The notes under the pieces: generated by a model
Told to the model about the DNA's origin: nothing
Database searches by the model: none
What the model saw: the letters and a program-made list of their open reading frames with translations, nothing else
Made by a program: the position numbers and the translations under genes
Shown: positions 40,788-49,658 of the stretch, in pieces
Numbering within the stretch: the stretch's first letter is position 1
Layout: each line of letters opens with the position of its first letter
NCBI RefSeq assembly: GCF_008919445.1
Contig: NZ_VSLG01000017.1
Location: forward strand, 1-64,000
Length of the DNA stretch: 64,000 nucleotides
Source of the DNA: Serinicoccus kebangsaanensis
GTDB taxonomy: Bacteria > Actinomycetota > Actinomycetes > Actinomycetales > Dermatophilaceae
Reading direction: 5' to 3'

Positions 40788-42029
40788 ATGGGCAACGACG
40801 TGCGCACCCACCTGATCGGTCTGCTGCTCGGCGCGGAGGAGGACTGGCCCCGCGCCTTCGAGTCCATCCTGTCGCTCGTCGGGCCGGTGGAGGCCGATGG
40901 TGCCACGCACTCCATCACCAGCGAGCGGGTGCGCATCCATCCCTTCGACCTGACCGACCCGGTGCGGCACGGCCTGGTCATCGACCGGCTCGCGTACTGG
41001 TACTACCACCCTCGCGAGTGGCTGAAGAAGACGTCGCTGATGAACGACACCTACCTGCTCAACAGCCCGTTCACGTTCCAGTCGATGGAGAAGCACAGCG
41101 CCTACGTGGCGATGCTGCGCCTGGGCATGAAGATCCCCAAGACGGTGCTGGTGCCCTACAAGAACCCGGTGGACAATGTGCGCTGGGCCTACACCTCGAG
41201 CAAGTACAACGACCCCTTCGACCTGGAGACCATCGCCGCCGACATCGGCTACCCGCTCTTCATGAAGCCGTTCGACGGTGGCGGCTGGCGCGGGGTCTCC
41301 AAGGTCAAGGACGTCGAGGGGCTGCACAAGGCCTACGACGAGTCCGGCAACATGCTCATGCACCTGCAGGCGACGGTCGACTACGACAAGTTCGCCCGGG
41401 CGCTCACGATCGGTCCGGAGACCATGGTCATGGACTTCCGCCCGGACGAGCCGATGCACGACAGGTATGCCGTCACGCACGACTTCCTGTCACCCCAGGC
41501 AGGGTGGGAGGCCGAGACGGTGAGCAAGGTCGTCAACGCCTTCTTCGGCTGGGAGTTCAACTCGGCCGAGATGCTGGTCGCGGGCGACGAGGTCTACCCG
41601 ATCGACTACGCCAACGCCTGCCCCGACGTGGCGATCACCTCGCTGCACTACTACTTCCCCTGGGCCATCACGGCGCTGGTGCGCTGGTCCACCTACTGCC
41701 TGGTGACCGGTCGCAAGTCGGCGATCGGGGTGCGCAACCCGCGTGACTACTTCGCCATCGGTGACGACCCGGACCGCACCTACCAGGAGAAGATGCAGGG
41801 CTACCGCGAGCTCGCGGACGCCGAGTTCGAGACCGACCGCTACTGGGAGTGGTGCGAGAAGCACCTGCCGCACCTGCCCGAGCGGGTGCTGGACTGGGTC
41901 GGCTCGGACGACTTCGACCGGCTGCTCGTCGACACCGTGCGCGGGCACTATCCCGAGCACGAGCACGAGAAGTTCATCGCGCACTTCCGGGGCCTGACCG
42001 GCCTGTGGGCGAAGGACCAGCGGGCCTGA
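40788..42029 (+). CDS. ATP-grasp family enzyme
   Basis: A 413-residue protein. The ATP-grasp core includes IGYPLFMKPFDGGGWRGVSKV (the ATP-binding Lys and glycine loop), ETMVMDFRPDEPMHD and a metal-binding VYPIDYANACPDVAI. The protein should ligate a carboxylate to an amine or thiol through an acyl-phosphate. ATG 40788 is the start; the open frame upstream is not coding. Likely partners are the esterase at 38.0 kb (functional link inferred) and a missing amidoligase. No substrate can be named. Confidence 0.83.
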   Translation: MGNDVRTHLIGLLLGAEEDWPRAFESILSLVGPVEADGATHSITSERVRIHPFDLTDPVRHGLVIDRLAYWYYHPREWLKKTSLMNDTYLLNSPFTFQSMEKHSAYVAMLRLGMKIPKTVLVPYKNPVDNVRWAYTSSKYNDPFDLETIAADIGYPLFMKPFDGGGWRGVSKVKDVEGLHKAYDESGNMLMHLQATVDYDKFARALTIGPETMVMDFRPDEPMHDRYAVTHDFLSPQAGWEAETVSKVVNAFFGWEFNSAEMLVAGDEVYPIDYANACPDVAITSLHYYFPWAITALVRWSTYCLVTGRKSAIGVRNPRDYFAIGDDPDRTYQEKMQGYRELADAEFETDRYWEWCEKHLPHLPERVLDWVGSDDFDRLLVDTVRGHYPEHEHEKFIAHFRGLTGLWAKDQRA

Positions 42030-42045
42030 CCCTCAGGCCTGGTCT

Positions 42046-42738
42046 CTACACGACCTCGGTCGTGCCGATCAGTCGGTAGCCCTGGCCCCGGACGGACTCG
42101 ATGACACGCTTGGAGCCGGCGGCCTGGAACTTGAGGCGGAGCCTGCTGATGTGCGACTCCAGCGCGCGGTCGCTCAGCTGCGCCTTGCCGAGGGCGGTCG
42201 CCAGGTCGCGGCGGGACACGACCTGGCCGGACTGATCGGCCAGGAGGGACAGCAGGTCCAGCTCCGAGCGGGTGAGGGCCACCGGCACCCCCGACGCCAG
42301 GACGAAGCGTCCCTGCAGGTCCAGGTGCACGTCGGCGAGGGACTCCTCATGGAGCTCGTGCCGCGGACGGTCGGCGTAGTTGCGCACGAACACCTCGAGC
42401 CGACTCCGCAGCCGGGTCTCGGACACGGGCAGGCCGATGACGTCCTTGGCCCCACGCCCCAGGAGCAAGGCCTCGTGCTGCTCGGTCAGCTTCTCGGCCA
42501 GGATGAGCGTCGGCACCCGTCCCTGGTTCAGCCACCGCTGGGCCTCGACCATGGCGGTCGAGAAGCACCCACCATGGATCACCGCGGTGGTCGGCTGCTC
42601 CGCGGACATGCGCTCCTGCAGGCCCCCAGGCGCGACCGACACCACCGAGCAGCCGAGGGCACGGCTGATGGCGATGGTCGGCTCCTGCGGGGGGATCACC
42701 CCGTCCGTCGGGATGATCCACATCGTGTGCTCTGGCAT
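42046..42738 (-). CDS. OmpR/PhoB-type transcriptional regulator with degenerate receiver
   Basis: A 230-residue protein. The C-terminal winged helix (about 130-225) is a clear OmpR domain: ALTRSELDLLSLLADQSGQVV, LATALGKAQLSDRALESHISRLRLKF, RGQGYRLIG. The N-terminal part has the length and pattern of a receiver but lacks the DD pair and the phosphoacceptor Asp (TTAVIHGGCFSTAMVE where that Asp should be). Control by phosphorylation is therefore unlikely. ATG 42738 follows AGGAG. It is divergent from the large PKD protein, with 11-base direct repeats in between that suit OmpR-type binding. Confidence 0.8.
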   Translation of the reverse strand: MPEHTMWIIPTDGVIPPQEPTIAISRALGCSVVSVAPGGLQERMSAEQPTTAVIHGGCFSTAMVEAQRWLNQGRVPTLILAEKLTEQHEALLLGRGAKDVIGLPVSETRLRSRLEVFVRNYADRPRHELHEESLADVHLDLQGRFVLASGVPVALTRSELDLLSLLADQSGQVVSRRDLATALGKAQLSDRALESHISRLRLKFQAAGSKRVIESVRGQGYRLIGTTEVV

Positions 42739-42782
42739 CGGTCACTCCTGTGTTCGGGACCATCACACCAGATTCGCGAGGG

Positions 42783-42868
42783 TCTTGACACGATCTTGAC
42801 CATAGCCAGGCGCCTTCAGGCCTGTAGCCACGCGGGGAAAATCGAGATTGTCACGATCAGGTAACGAT
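42783..42868. promoter_or_regulatory. Two pairs of 11-bp-spaced direct repeats in the divergent promoter
   Basis: TCTTGAC at 42783-42789 and 42794-42800, and ACGAT at 42853-42857 and 42864-42868. Both pairs have an 11-base period, the arrangement bound by OmpR/PhoB-type dimers. They lie in the 234-base gap between the regulator gene and the PKD protein gene. Confidence 0.55.
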
Positions 42869-42972
42869 TCCTCGCATTCGCGCCAAACCAGCGTATCGTT
42901 CCCGTCTGTCAGGGATCGCAGGGGCTTGCCCGTAGGCGCCATGCCGCAACACCAGATCGAAGTGGAATCGCC

Positions 42973-45900
42973 ATGTACTCACTCGCACAACGTGCCACCG
43001 CGATGTTCGCGGCTCTCCTCGTCGGGCTCACGGTCGGGGGGACACAGGCCGCAGCAGCGGTCCCCCAGCCGGCGGCGACCGCGATCGCGATTCCCACGGT
43101 CGTCCCAGACGTCATACCGCACGACTCGATCGTGTCCGAGTCCTCGGTCAACTGGACCCCGCAGATCCGGGACGGCCGAGTCTTCGACATCGCGCAGTCC
43201 GGCCAGAGCGTGGTCGCCGGCGGCCGGTTCGCCGAGGTGGCCGGCAGCAACGGCTCGCCCGTGCTGAGCCGGAGCAGCATCGTCTCCTTCAACGCCACGA
43301 GCGGGGCCATCAACACGGGCTTCGACCCCAGCATCGTCGGTGACGTGCGGGCCATCGAGCCCGGACCGACACCGGGCACGGTCTACGTCGGGGGGACGTT
43401 CCAGGGCATCGACGGCGTCACGGGCAAGCTCTTCCTGCTCGACGCGCAGACCGGCGCGCGCGTGAGCTCCTTCACGCCGGTGCGCACCAACGGCGCCGTC
43501 CAGGACGTCGTGCTCCGCAACGGCCGGCTCTTCGTCGGTGGCTCCTTCACGATGGTGAACAACCAGCCTCGCGGCGGGCTGGTGACGATGAACCCGACCA
43601 CGGGAGCGGTCGACGGCTTCCTGACCTCCACCGTTGCTGGGAATCACAACTGGTTCGAGGGCTCCAACGGCGCGAAGGCGCCGGTCGGTCCCAAGGCGCT
43701 GACGATCGACCCGACCGGTCAGCACCTCGCGGTCATGGGCAACTTCAAGACCGTCGACGGGCTGACCCGCGACCAGCTCGCCCTCCTGGACATCTCCGGC
43801 GGCAGCGCCCAGCTGCGGACGGACTGGCGCACGACCGGCTACGAGGCCACCTGCGCATCGGGTGCCTTCGACTCCTACGTGCGTGACGTCCACTTCTCGC
43901 CCGACGGTGAGTACTTCTCCGTCGCCACGACCGGTGGCCCCTTCCCCGGCACCCTGTGCGACACGCTGACGCGCTTCGACCCGGAGGCCACGGGCCAGGA
44001 CGTCGACCCGCTGTGGACCGACGAGACCGGCGGCGACACGCTGCTGAGCGTGGCGTCGAGCGGGGCGACGGTGTATGCCGGTGGGCACCAGCGCTGGATG
44101 AACAACCTCAACGGTCGGGACCGGCCGAACCCCGGTGCGGTGCCGCGGCCCGGCATCGGCGCCGTCGACCCCAACAGCGGCATCCCCATCGAGTGGAACC
44201 CGGGCCGCAACCCTCGCGGGGCAGGCGCCGAGGCTCTCCTCGCCACCGACCAGGGACTGTGGGTCGGTCACGACACCAACTGGATCGGTGACCGCGACGA
44301 GTGGCGCCCGGGCATCGCCTTCTTCCCCCTCTCGGGCGGGTATGAGCTCGGTGCCGGTGAGAGCGGATCGCTGCCCTCCAACGTCTACCGGGCGGAGACC
44401 GGTGCCGGTGCCGGCGCGGACGCGCTGTTCCGCGTGAACGCGGGCGGTCCGGCCATCCCGGCCTTCGACGGTGGCCCGTCGTGGCGCGCCGACACCGACG
44501 CGGCGAGCGACGTGCGCAACAGCGGCAGCAACGCGGCGGGCTACGGGGCGGTCCCGACGGTCACGCCCAACGTCCCGGCGTCCGCGCCCAGGGCGCTCTA
44601 CGAGTCCGAGAGGTGGGACCCGAACGGTGACCCGGAGATGACCTGGGCCATCCCGATCCCGGCCGGCGAGGACATCAGCGTCCGCCTGTATCTGGCCAAC
44701 CGGTGCACCTGCACCAACGACCCCGGCGAGCGGCGCTTCGACGTCCAGCTGGAGGGCTCGACCGTGCTGAACGACTACGACATCAGCGCGGACGTGGGTC
44801 ACGACGTCGGCACGATGAAGTCGTTCGACATCACCTCGGACGGCACCGTCGACATCGTCTTCGGGCACGTCACGGAGAACCCGCTGATCAACGGGATCGA
44901 GATCGTGCGACGCACGGACGGCACCGAGCCTCCGGCGGAGGACACCGGGCTCAGCTACCTCTACTACGAGGGCGGCGCCTCGCCGTTCCCGGCCCAGCCG
45001 GCCCCGGCGGGCGACATCGACTGGCAGCAGGTCCGTGGGGCCACCATGATCGACGGCGAGCTCTTCTACGGGACGGCCAACGGCACGTTCGTGCGCCGGA
45101 CCTTCGACGGCACGGACTACGGCGACCCGGTCCTGATCGACCCCTACAACGACCCGGACTGGGTGAACGTCGACACCGGATCGGGCCAGACGTTCCGTGG
45201 GACCGTGCCGAACTTCTACGCACAGATCCCGAACCTGACCGGCATGGCCTACGACGACGGCCGGCTCTACTACACCCGCGCGGGCTCGAACCAGCTGTTC
45301 TACCGGACCTTCAGTCCCGACAGCGGCGTGATCTATCCGGCCGAGCGCACGGTCGCCGGCTTCTCCGCCCCCTCCCCGGCCGGCATCTTCGTCGACCAGG
45401 ACGGTGAGTCGCTCTACTTCGCGACCGCGACGACCGGCAACCTCTCCCGGATCGACCTGGACGGCACGTCAGTCTCGGGCACTTCCGAGGTGGTCAGCGG
45501 TCCCGACGTGGACGGGGTCAACTGGGCGTTCCGTGCGGTGTTCCCCGGTCCGGGCGACCCGCCACCGGTCCCCAACATCGACCCGGTCGCCGCGTTCGAG
45601 TCGACCTCGACCAGCCTGACCGCGTCCTTCGACGCCTCCGGCTCGAGCGACTCCGACGGCGAGATCGTCTCCTACGAGTGGGACTTCGGCGACGGTGGCA
45701 CGGCTGAGGGCATCGAGGCCGAGCACACCTACGACGAGGGCGGGACCTACCAGGTCACGCTGACCGTCACCGACGACGAGGGTGCGACCGACACCGCCAC
45801 CCAGGACGTCACGGTCGTCTTCGAGAACGAGAGCCCGGTGGCGGAGTTCACGGTCGAGTCGACGAGCCTGACGGCGAGCTTCGACGCGACCGGCTCCAGC

Positions 45901-48117
45901 GACCCGGACGGTGAGATCGTCTCCTACGACTGGGACTTCGGCGACGGCGAGTCCGGCACGGGTGCCACGGTGGACCACACGTATGCCGAGGCCGGCACCT
46001 ACACCGTGTCGCTCACGGTCACCGACGACAACGAGGCCACCAACCTCGTCGCGCAGGAGGTGACGGTCTCGCTGGCCAACGTGGAGCCCACGGCGGCCCT
46101 GACCGTCGAGGCGACCGATCTCATGATCGTCACCGACGGCTCGGGGTCCTCCGACTCCGACGGCGACATCGTGTCCTACGAGTGGGACTTCGGCGACGGT
46201 GGGTCGGCGACCGGTGTGACGGCTGAGCACACCTACGCCGAGGGCGGCACGTACACGGTGACGCTGACCGTCACCGATGACGACGGTGACACCGGCACCG
46301 CCACCGAGGAGGTGAGCGTCGAGGCGGCCAACGTCTCGCCGTCGGCCTCCTTCACCGCGAACTCCTCGGGGCTCGACCTCGGTGTGGATGCGTCGGGGTC
46401 GGCTGACCCGGACGGTGAGGTCGTGTCCTACGAGTGGGACTTCGGTGACGGTGGGTCGGCGACCGGGGTGACCGCGGAGCACACGTACGCGGAGTCCGGG
46501 ACGTACACGGTGACGTTGACGGTGACCGACGACGAGGGCGCGCAGGGTACGTCCTCGCAGGAGGTGACGGTCTCCGATGCTCCGGTGGGTGCGCCGGCGT
46601 TCGTGACCAGTGGTGCGGTGCAGACGCACGGGAACACCTCGTCGATGCGGGTGCCTGAAGGTGTGGAGGAGGGTGACCTGCTCCTGCTGCACGTGGTGAT
46701 GAGCAAGGATCGTGACCCTGCTCCGCCGACCGGTGTCGGTGAGTGGGAGGTCGTGACGCGGCTGGACAACGGTCCGCAGAACGTCGTGGTCTACTCCCGG
46801 GTGGCTTCGGGCGCGGAGAGCGACGAGATCATCACCCTGGACGTCACGGACTGGACCAAGACGGACATGACGATGTCGGTGTACCGCGGTGTCGCGGGTG
46901 ACCCGATCGAGGCGATGGCCGATGTGGCGCTGGTGAACCAGACCCAGCACCCGAGTGCGGAGGTCGCGGTGGCTGGTCCGGGTCGCACGGTGGTGACCTA
47001 CTGGTCGGACCGGTCGAGCTCGACCACGGCCTGGCAGGCCCCGTCGGGTGTGGAGGTCCGGTCGACGCAGGTCGGTGCCGGTGGTGGACGCGTGTCCTCG
47101 CTGCTGGTGGACGACACCTCTGGTCCGGGTACCTACCCGAGCCTGGTGGCGACGAGCACGCCCCAGTCGCCGCGGTCGATGGTCATCACCCTCGTCCTCG
47201 CACCCGGTGACAGCCCGCCCCCGGCGAACGTGGCACCCAGTGCCGCCTTCACGCTGCCGCCCTGCGACCAGCTGAGCTGCGCTGTGGATGCGTCGGGGTC
47301 GGCTGACCCGGACGGTGAGGTCGTGTCCTACGAGTGGGACTTCGGTGACGGTGGGTCGGCGACCGGGGTGACCGCGGAGCACACGTACGCGGAGTCCGGG
47401 ACGTACACGGTGACGTTGACGGTGACCGACGACGAGGGCGCGCAGGGTACGTCCTCGCAGGAGGTGACGGTCTCCGATGCTCCGGTGGGTGCGCCGGCGT
47501 TCGTGACCAGTGGTGCGGTGCAGACGCACGGGAACACCTCGTCGATGCGGGTGCCTGAAGGTGTGGAGGAGGGTGACCTGCTCCTGCTGCACGTGGTGAT
47601 GAGCAAGGATCGTGACCCTGCTCCGCCGACCGGTGTCGGTGAGTGGGAGGTCGTGACGCGGCTGGACAACGGTCCGCAGAACGTCGTGGTCTACTCCCGG
47701 GTGGCTTCGGGCGCGGAGAGCGACGAGATCATCACCCTGGACGTCACGGACTGGACCAAGACGGACATGACGATGTCGGTGTACCGCGGTGTCGCGGGTG
47801 ACCCGATCGAGGCGATGGCCGATGTGGCGCTGGTGAACCAGACCCAGCACCCGAGTGCGGAGGTCGCGGTGGCTGGTCCGGGTCGCACGGTGGTGACCTA
47901 CTGGTCGGACCGGTCGAGCTCGACCACGGCCTGGCAGGCCCCGTCGGGTGTGGAGGTCCGGTCGACGCAGGTCGGTGCCGGTGGTGGACGCGTGTCCTCG
48001 CTGCTGGTGGACGACACCTCTGGTCCGGGTACCTACCCGAGCCTGGTGGCGACGAGCACGCCCCAGTCGCCGCGGTCGATGGTCATCACCCTCGTCCTCG
48101 CACCTGACGAGGCATGA
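42973..48117 (+). CDS. Large secreted PKD-repeat/malectin-like protein
   Basis: A 1714-residue protein. Order: signal peptide (about 1-30), N-terminal beta-propeller-like repeats (SVVAGGRFAEVAG, FVGGSFTMVNNQPRGG), a malectin-like carbohydrate-binding domain (about 482-650, RVNAGGPAIPAFDGG), a second propeller-like region with YYEGGAS, four PKD domains (about 868-1203, each with SYEWDFGDG or SYDWDFGDG), a beta-sandwich module (about 1206-1412), a fifth PKD and a second copy of the module ending the protein. No LPXTG or C-terminal membrane anchor is seen. It is probably an extracellular polysaccharide-binding or matrix protein. The ATG is preceded by weak ribosome-binding sequence. The last 274 codons of each half are an exact duplicate. 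Confidence 0.85.
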   Translation: MYSLAQRATAMFAALLVGLTVGGTQAAAAVPQPAATAIAIPTVVPDVIPHDSIVSESSVNWTPQIRDGRVFDIAQSGQSVVAGGRFAEVAGSNGSPVLSRSSIVSFNATSGAINTGFDPSIVGDVRAIEPGPTPGTVYVGGTFQGIDGVTGKLFLLDAQTGARVSSFTPVRTNGAVQDVVLRNGRLFVGGSFTMVNNQPRGGLVTMNPTTGAVDGFLTSTVAGNHNWFEGSNGAKAPVGPKALTIDPTGQHLAVMGNFKTVDGLTRDQLALLDISGGSAQLRTDWRTTGYEATCASGAFDSYVRDVHFSPDGEYFSVATTGGPFPGTLCDTLTRFDPEATGQDVDPLWTDETGGDTLLSVASSGATVYAGGHQRWMNNLNGRDRPNPGAVPRPGIGAVDPNSGIPIEWNPGRNPRGAGAEALLATDQGLWVGHDTNWIGDRDEWRPGIAFFPLSGGYELGAGESGSLPSNVYRAETGAGAGADALFRVNAGGPAIPAFDGGPSWRADTDAASDVRNSGSNAAGYGAVPTVTPNVPASAPRALYESERWDPNGDPEMTWAIPIPAGEDISVRLYLANRCTCTNDPGERRFDVQLEGSTVLNDYDISADVGHDVGTMKSFDITSDGTVDIVFGHVTENPLINGIEIVRRTDGTEPPAEDTGLSYLYYEGGASPFPAQPAPAGDIDWQQVRGATMIDGELFYGTANGTFVRRTFDGTDYGDPVLIDPYNDPDWVNVDTGSGQTFRGTVPNFYAQIPNLTGMAYDDGRLYYTRAGSNQLFYRTFSPDSGVIYPAERTVAGFSAPSPAGIFVDQDGESLYFATATTGNLSRIDLDGTSVSGTSEVVSGPDVDGVNWAFRAVFPGPGDPPPVPNIDPVAAFESTSTSLTASFDASGSSDSDGEIVSYEWDFGDGGTAEGIEAEHTYDEGGTYQVTLTVTDDEGATDTATQDVTVVFENESPVAEFTVESTSLTASFDATGSSDPDGEIVSYDWDFGDGESGTGATVDHTYAEAGTYTVSLTVTDDNEATNLVAQEVTVSLANVEPTAALTVEATDLMIVTDGSGSSDSDGDIVSYEWDFGDGGSATGVTAEHTYAEGGTYTVTLTVTDDDGDTGTATEEVSVEAANVSPSASFTANSSGLDLGVDASGSADPDGEVVSYEWDFGDGGSATGVTAEHTYAESGTYTVTLTVTDDEGAQGTSSQEVTVSDAPVGAPAFVTSGAVQTHGNTSSMRVPEGVEEGDLLLLHVVMSKDRDPAPPTGVGEWEVVTRLDNGPQNVVVYSRVASGAESDEIITLDVTDWTKTDMTMSVYRGVAGDPIEAMADVALVNQTQHPSAEVAVAGPGRTVVTYWSDRSSSTTAWQAPSGVEVRSTQVGAGGGRVSSLLVDDTSGPGTYPSLVATSTPQSPRSMVITLVLAPGDSPPPANVAPSAAFTLPPCDQLSCAVDASGSADPDGEVVSYEWDFGDGGSATGVTAEHTYAESGTYTVTLTVTDDEGAQGTSSQEVTVSDAPVGAPAFVTSGAVQTHGNTSSMRVPEGVEEGDLLLLHVVMSKDRDPAPPTGVGEWEVVTRLDNGPQNVVVYSRVASGAESDEIITLDVTDWTKTDMTMSVYRGVAGDPIEAMADVALVNQTQHPSAEVAVAGPGRTVVTYWSDRSSSTTAWQAPSGVEVRSTQVGAGGGRVSSLLVDDTSGPGTYPSLVATSTPQSPRSMVITLVLAPDEA
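46383..47204 (+). repeat. 822-bp direct repeat, copy 1
   Basis: Identical to 47283-48104 over its whole length as far as I can check, at an exact 900-base offset. It encodes a PKD domain and the following module of the large surface protein. Identity at third codon positions too means recent duplication or ongoing gene conversion. Confidence 0.95.
47283..48104 (+). repeat. 822-bp direct repeat, copy 2
   Basis: Second copy of 46383-47204, ending 13 bases before the protein's stop codon region. The 78 bases between the copies encode a short non-repeated linker with an ..LPPCDQLSC.. segment. Confidence 0.95.
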
Positions 48118-48821
48118 CGGATAATCGGGTGATGAGCCCACCCACCTCGCGAGCGCGTCGCCCACGGCTCCTCACGGCCTGCCTGTTGGTCGGGTCGCTG
48201 CTGCTCACCGGCTGCAGCGGGTCCGACGACGGGGAGGACCAGGCGACGTCCAGCGCCTCTCCCACGACCGGCGAGGCGGCAGGAGAGCCGTCCGGATCCG
48301 AGGGGGCTGAGCCCACCGGCACCGACGACGCCGGCGCGAGCCCCACGTCCGGCACGGACGGCGGCGACAGCGCCGGCTCCGACGAGGGCGAGACGGACCC
48401 CGAGGCCTCGGTGAGCGTCACCACAGCGGCTGAACCCACGGCCGTCGGCGAGTTCGAGTACGAGGATGTGCCGGAACCCGCGCCGCAGGAGGTGGAGACG
48501 TTGTGCAACCTGACGCGGGACTACTTCGTGGGTCAGCGCGACGCCTCGCTGGTGGACGGCCGGGTCTCCGAGAGCATGCAGCTGACCGTCGTGGGTCTGA
48601 GCGATCAGGTCGGGATCTGGACGGGGCTGCAGGAGCAGTACCCCGACGCGGCCGAGGACATCCGTCGTGCGGGGGTGATCCTGCAGCACTGGGACAACGC
48701 CCTCGCCGCGTCGCAGCAAGGACTGACCGCAGAGGAAGCGGCCTACCTGAGCGAGGCGAACGAACTGATCGAGCAGCTCCCGTCGCAGGCCGCCGTCTCC
48801 GAGGTCGGGTGCGACCGGTGA
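48114..48821 (+). CDS. Lipoprotein with acidic Ser/Thr/Gly-rich linker
   Basis: A 235-residue protein. The signal peptide has a lipobox (LLVGSLLLTGC), followed by a low-complexity linker of about 80 residues rich in Gly, Ser, Asp and Glu, and a small helical C-terminal domain (ETLCNLTRDYFVGQR to VSEVGCDR) with two Cys that may pair. No family recognised. ATG 48114 overlaps the PKD-protein stop; ATG 48132 is possible. It is co-transcribed with the PKD protein and the following membrane protein, and so is probably part of the extracellular polymer machinery. Confidence 0.7.
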   Translation: MTDNRVMSPPTSRARRPRLLTACLLVGSLLLTGCSGSDDGEDQATSSASPTTGEAAGEPSGSEGAEPTGTDDAGASPTSGTDGGDSAGSDEGETDPEASVSVTTAAEPTAVGEFEYEDVPEPAPQEVETLCNLTRDYFVGQRDASLVDGRVSESMQLTVVGLSDQVGIWTGLQEQYPDAAEDIRRAGVILQHWDNALAASQQGLTAEEAAYLSEANELIEQLPSQAAVSEVGCDR

Positions 48822-49624
48822 GCGGCTCGCCCGTCTCGGTCGGCCCGGCACCGGTAGCCACCGAGAGCGGCCGGCGGCTGGCCTGGATCTTCTACGGTGG
48901 CCTCGGCCTGGCCATGCTGGTGATCATCCTCGGGCTGCACACACGGGTCCTGCCCGGGGCGGCGGCGAGCACGTTCGCCTACAACTCCGAGGGCTACTTC
49001 TTCGCCTTCTTCATGGCCGCCTGGATCCAGTTCGGCCTGCCGCGGCTGCCGTCGGGCTCCCGTGGCCTGTCGATAGCGGCCGGTGCCGGGGTGGCCTTCG
49101 CTGCACTCGGGCTGGCACTCCTGTCGATCGACGGGCTGCGCTCGTCCATCGCCACGCTGAACGAGCCGGCTCTGGCGCTGGCGGTGCTCGTGCCGTACGC
49201 CAGCCTGCCTCGACCGCTCCCGCGCTGGGCCCCGCTGGGACTGTCGCTGGTCGTGCTGATCATCGTTGCGATCGGCCTCTGGGCGGGAGATCCGCAGCCC
49301 GGTGTGCAGCTGGGATCGGTCAACTGGGTCATCGCGACGGCCGAGATGATGGCCCTCATCTTCCTGGCGCCGATCGTGCTCGACCTGACCTGCCCCTGGA
49401 TCCTGGACCGGTCCCGGCGGGGTCGTGCCCTGCTGGTGCCCACCCTGGTCGGCCTCCTGCTCGTCCCGGTGGTGGTCTCCGGGCTCGGTCGGGCGGCGCG
49501 GGCGGGGGACACCTGGCTCCCGCTCATGCTGAACTACCTGGGCAGGTCGCACGAGGCCTTCGTCGGCTTCCTGCTGCTCGTCGCGTATTTTTGGCTGCGC
49601 GGAAGAACACGACGTGTCGGCTGA
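48818..49624 (+). CDS. Polytopic membrane protein of unknown function
   Basis: A 268-residue protein with seven or so hydrophobic segments (LAWIFYGGLGLAMLVIILGL, GLSIAAGAGVAFAALGLALL, LGLSLVVLIIVAIGLW, ALLVPTLVGLLLVPVVVSGL and others). No known domain is recognised. GTG 48818 overlaps the lipoprotein stop (GTGA). Position between a lipoprotein and sulfotransferases suggests a role in polymer sulfation, export or anchoring, but this is inference only. Confidence 0.65.
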   Translation: MSGSPVSVGPAPVATESGRRLAWIFYGGLGLAMLVIILGLHTRVLPGAAASTFAYNSEGYFFAFFMAAWIQFGLPRLPSGSRGLSIAAGAGVAFAALGLALLSIDGLRSSIATLNEPALALAVLVPYASLPRPLPRWAPLGLSLVVLIIVAIGLWAGDPQPGVQLGSVNWVIATAEMMALIFLAPIVLDLTCPWILDRSRRGRALLVPTLVGLLLVPVVVSGLGRAARAGDTWLPLMLNYLGRSHEAFVGFLLLVAYFWLRGRTRRVG

Positions 49625-49658
49625 CGTGGGGCGGTCGACGGAAGAGGGACAGACACGG

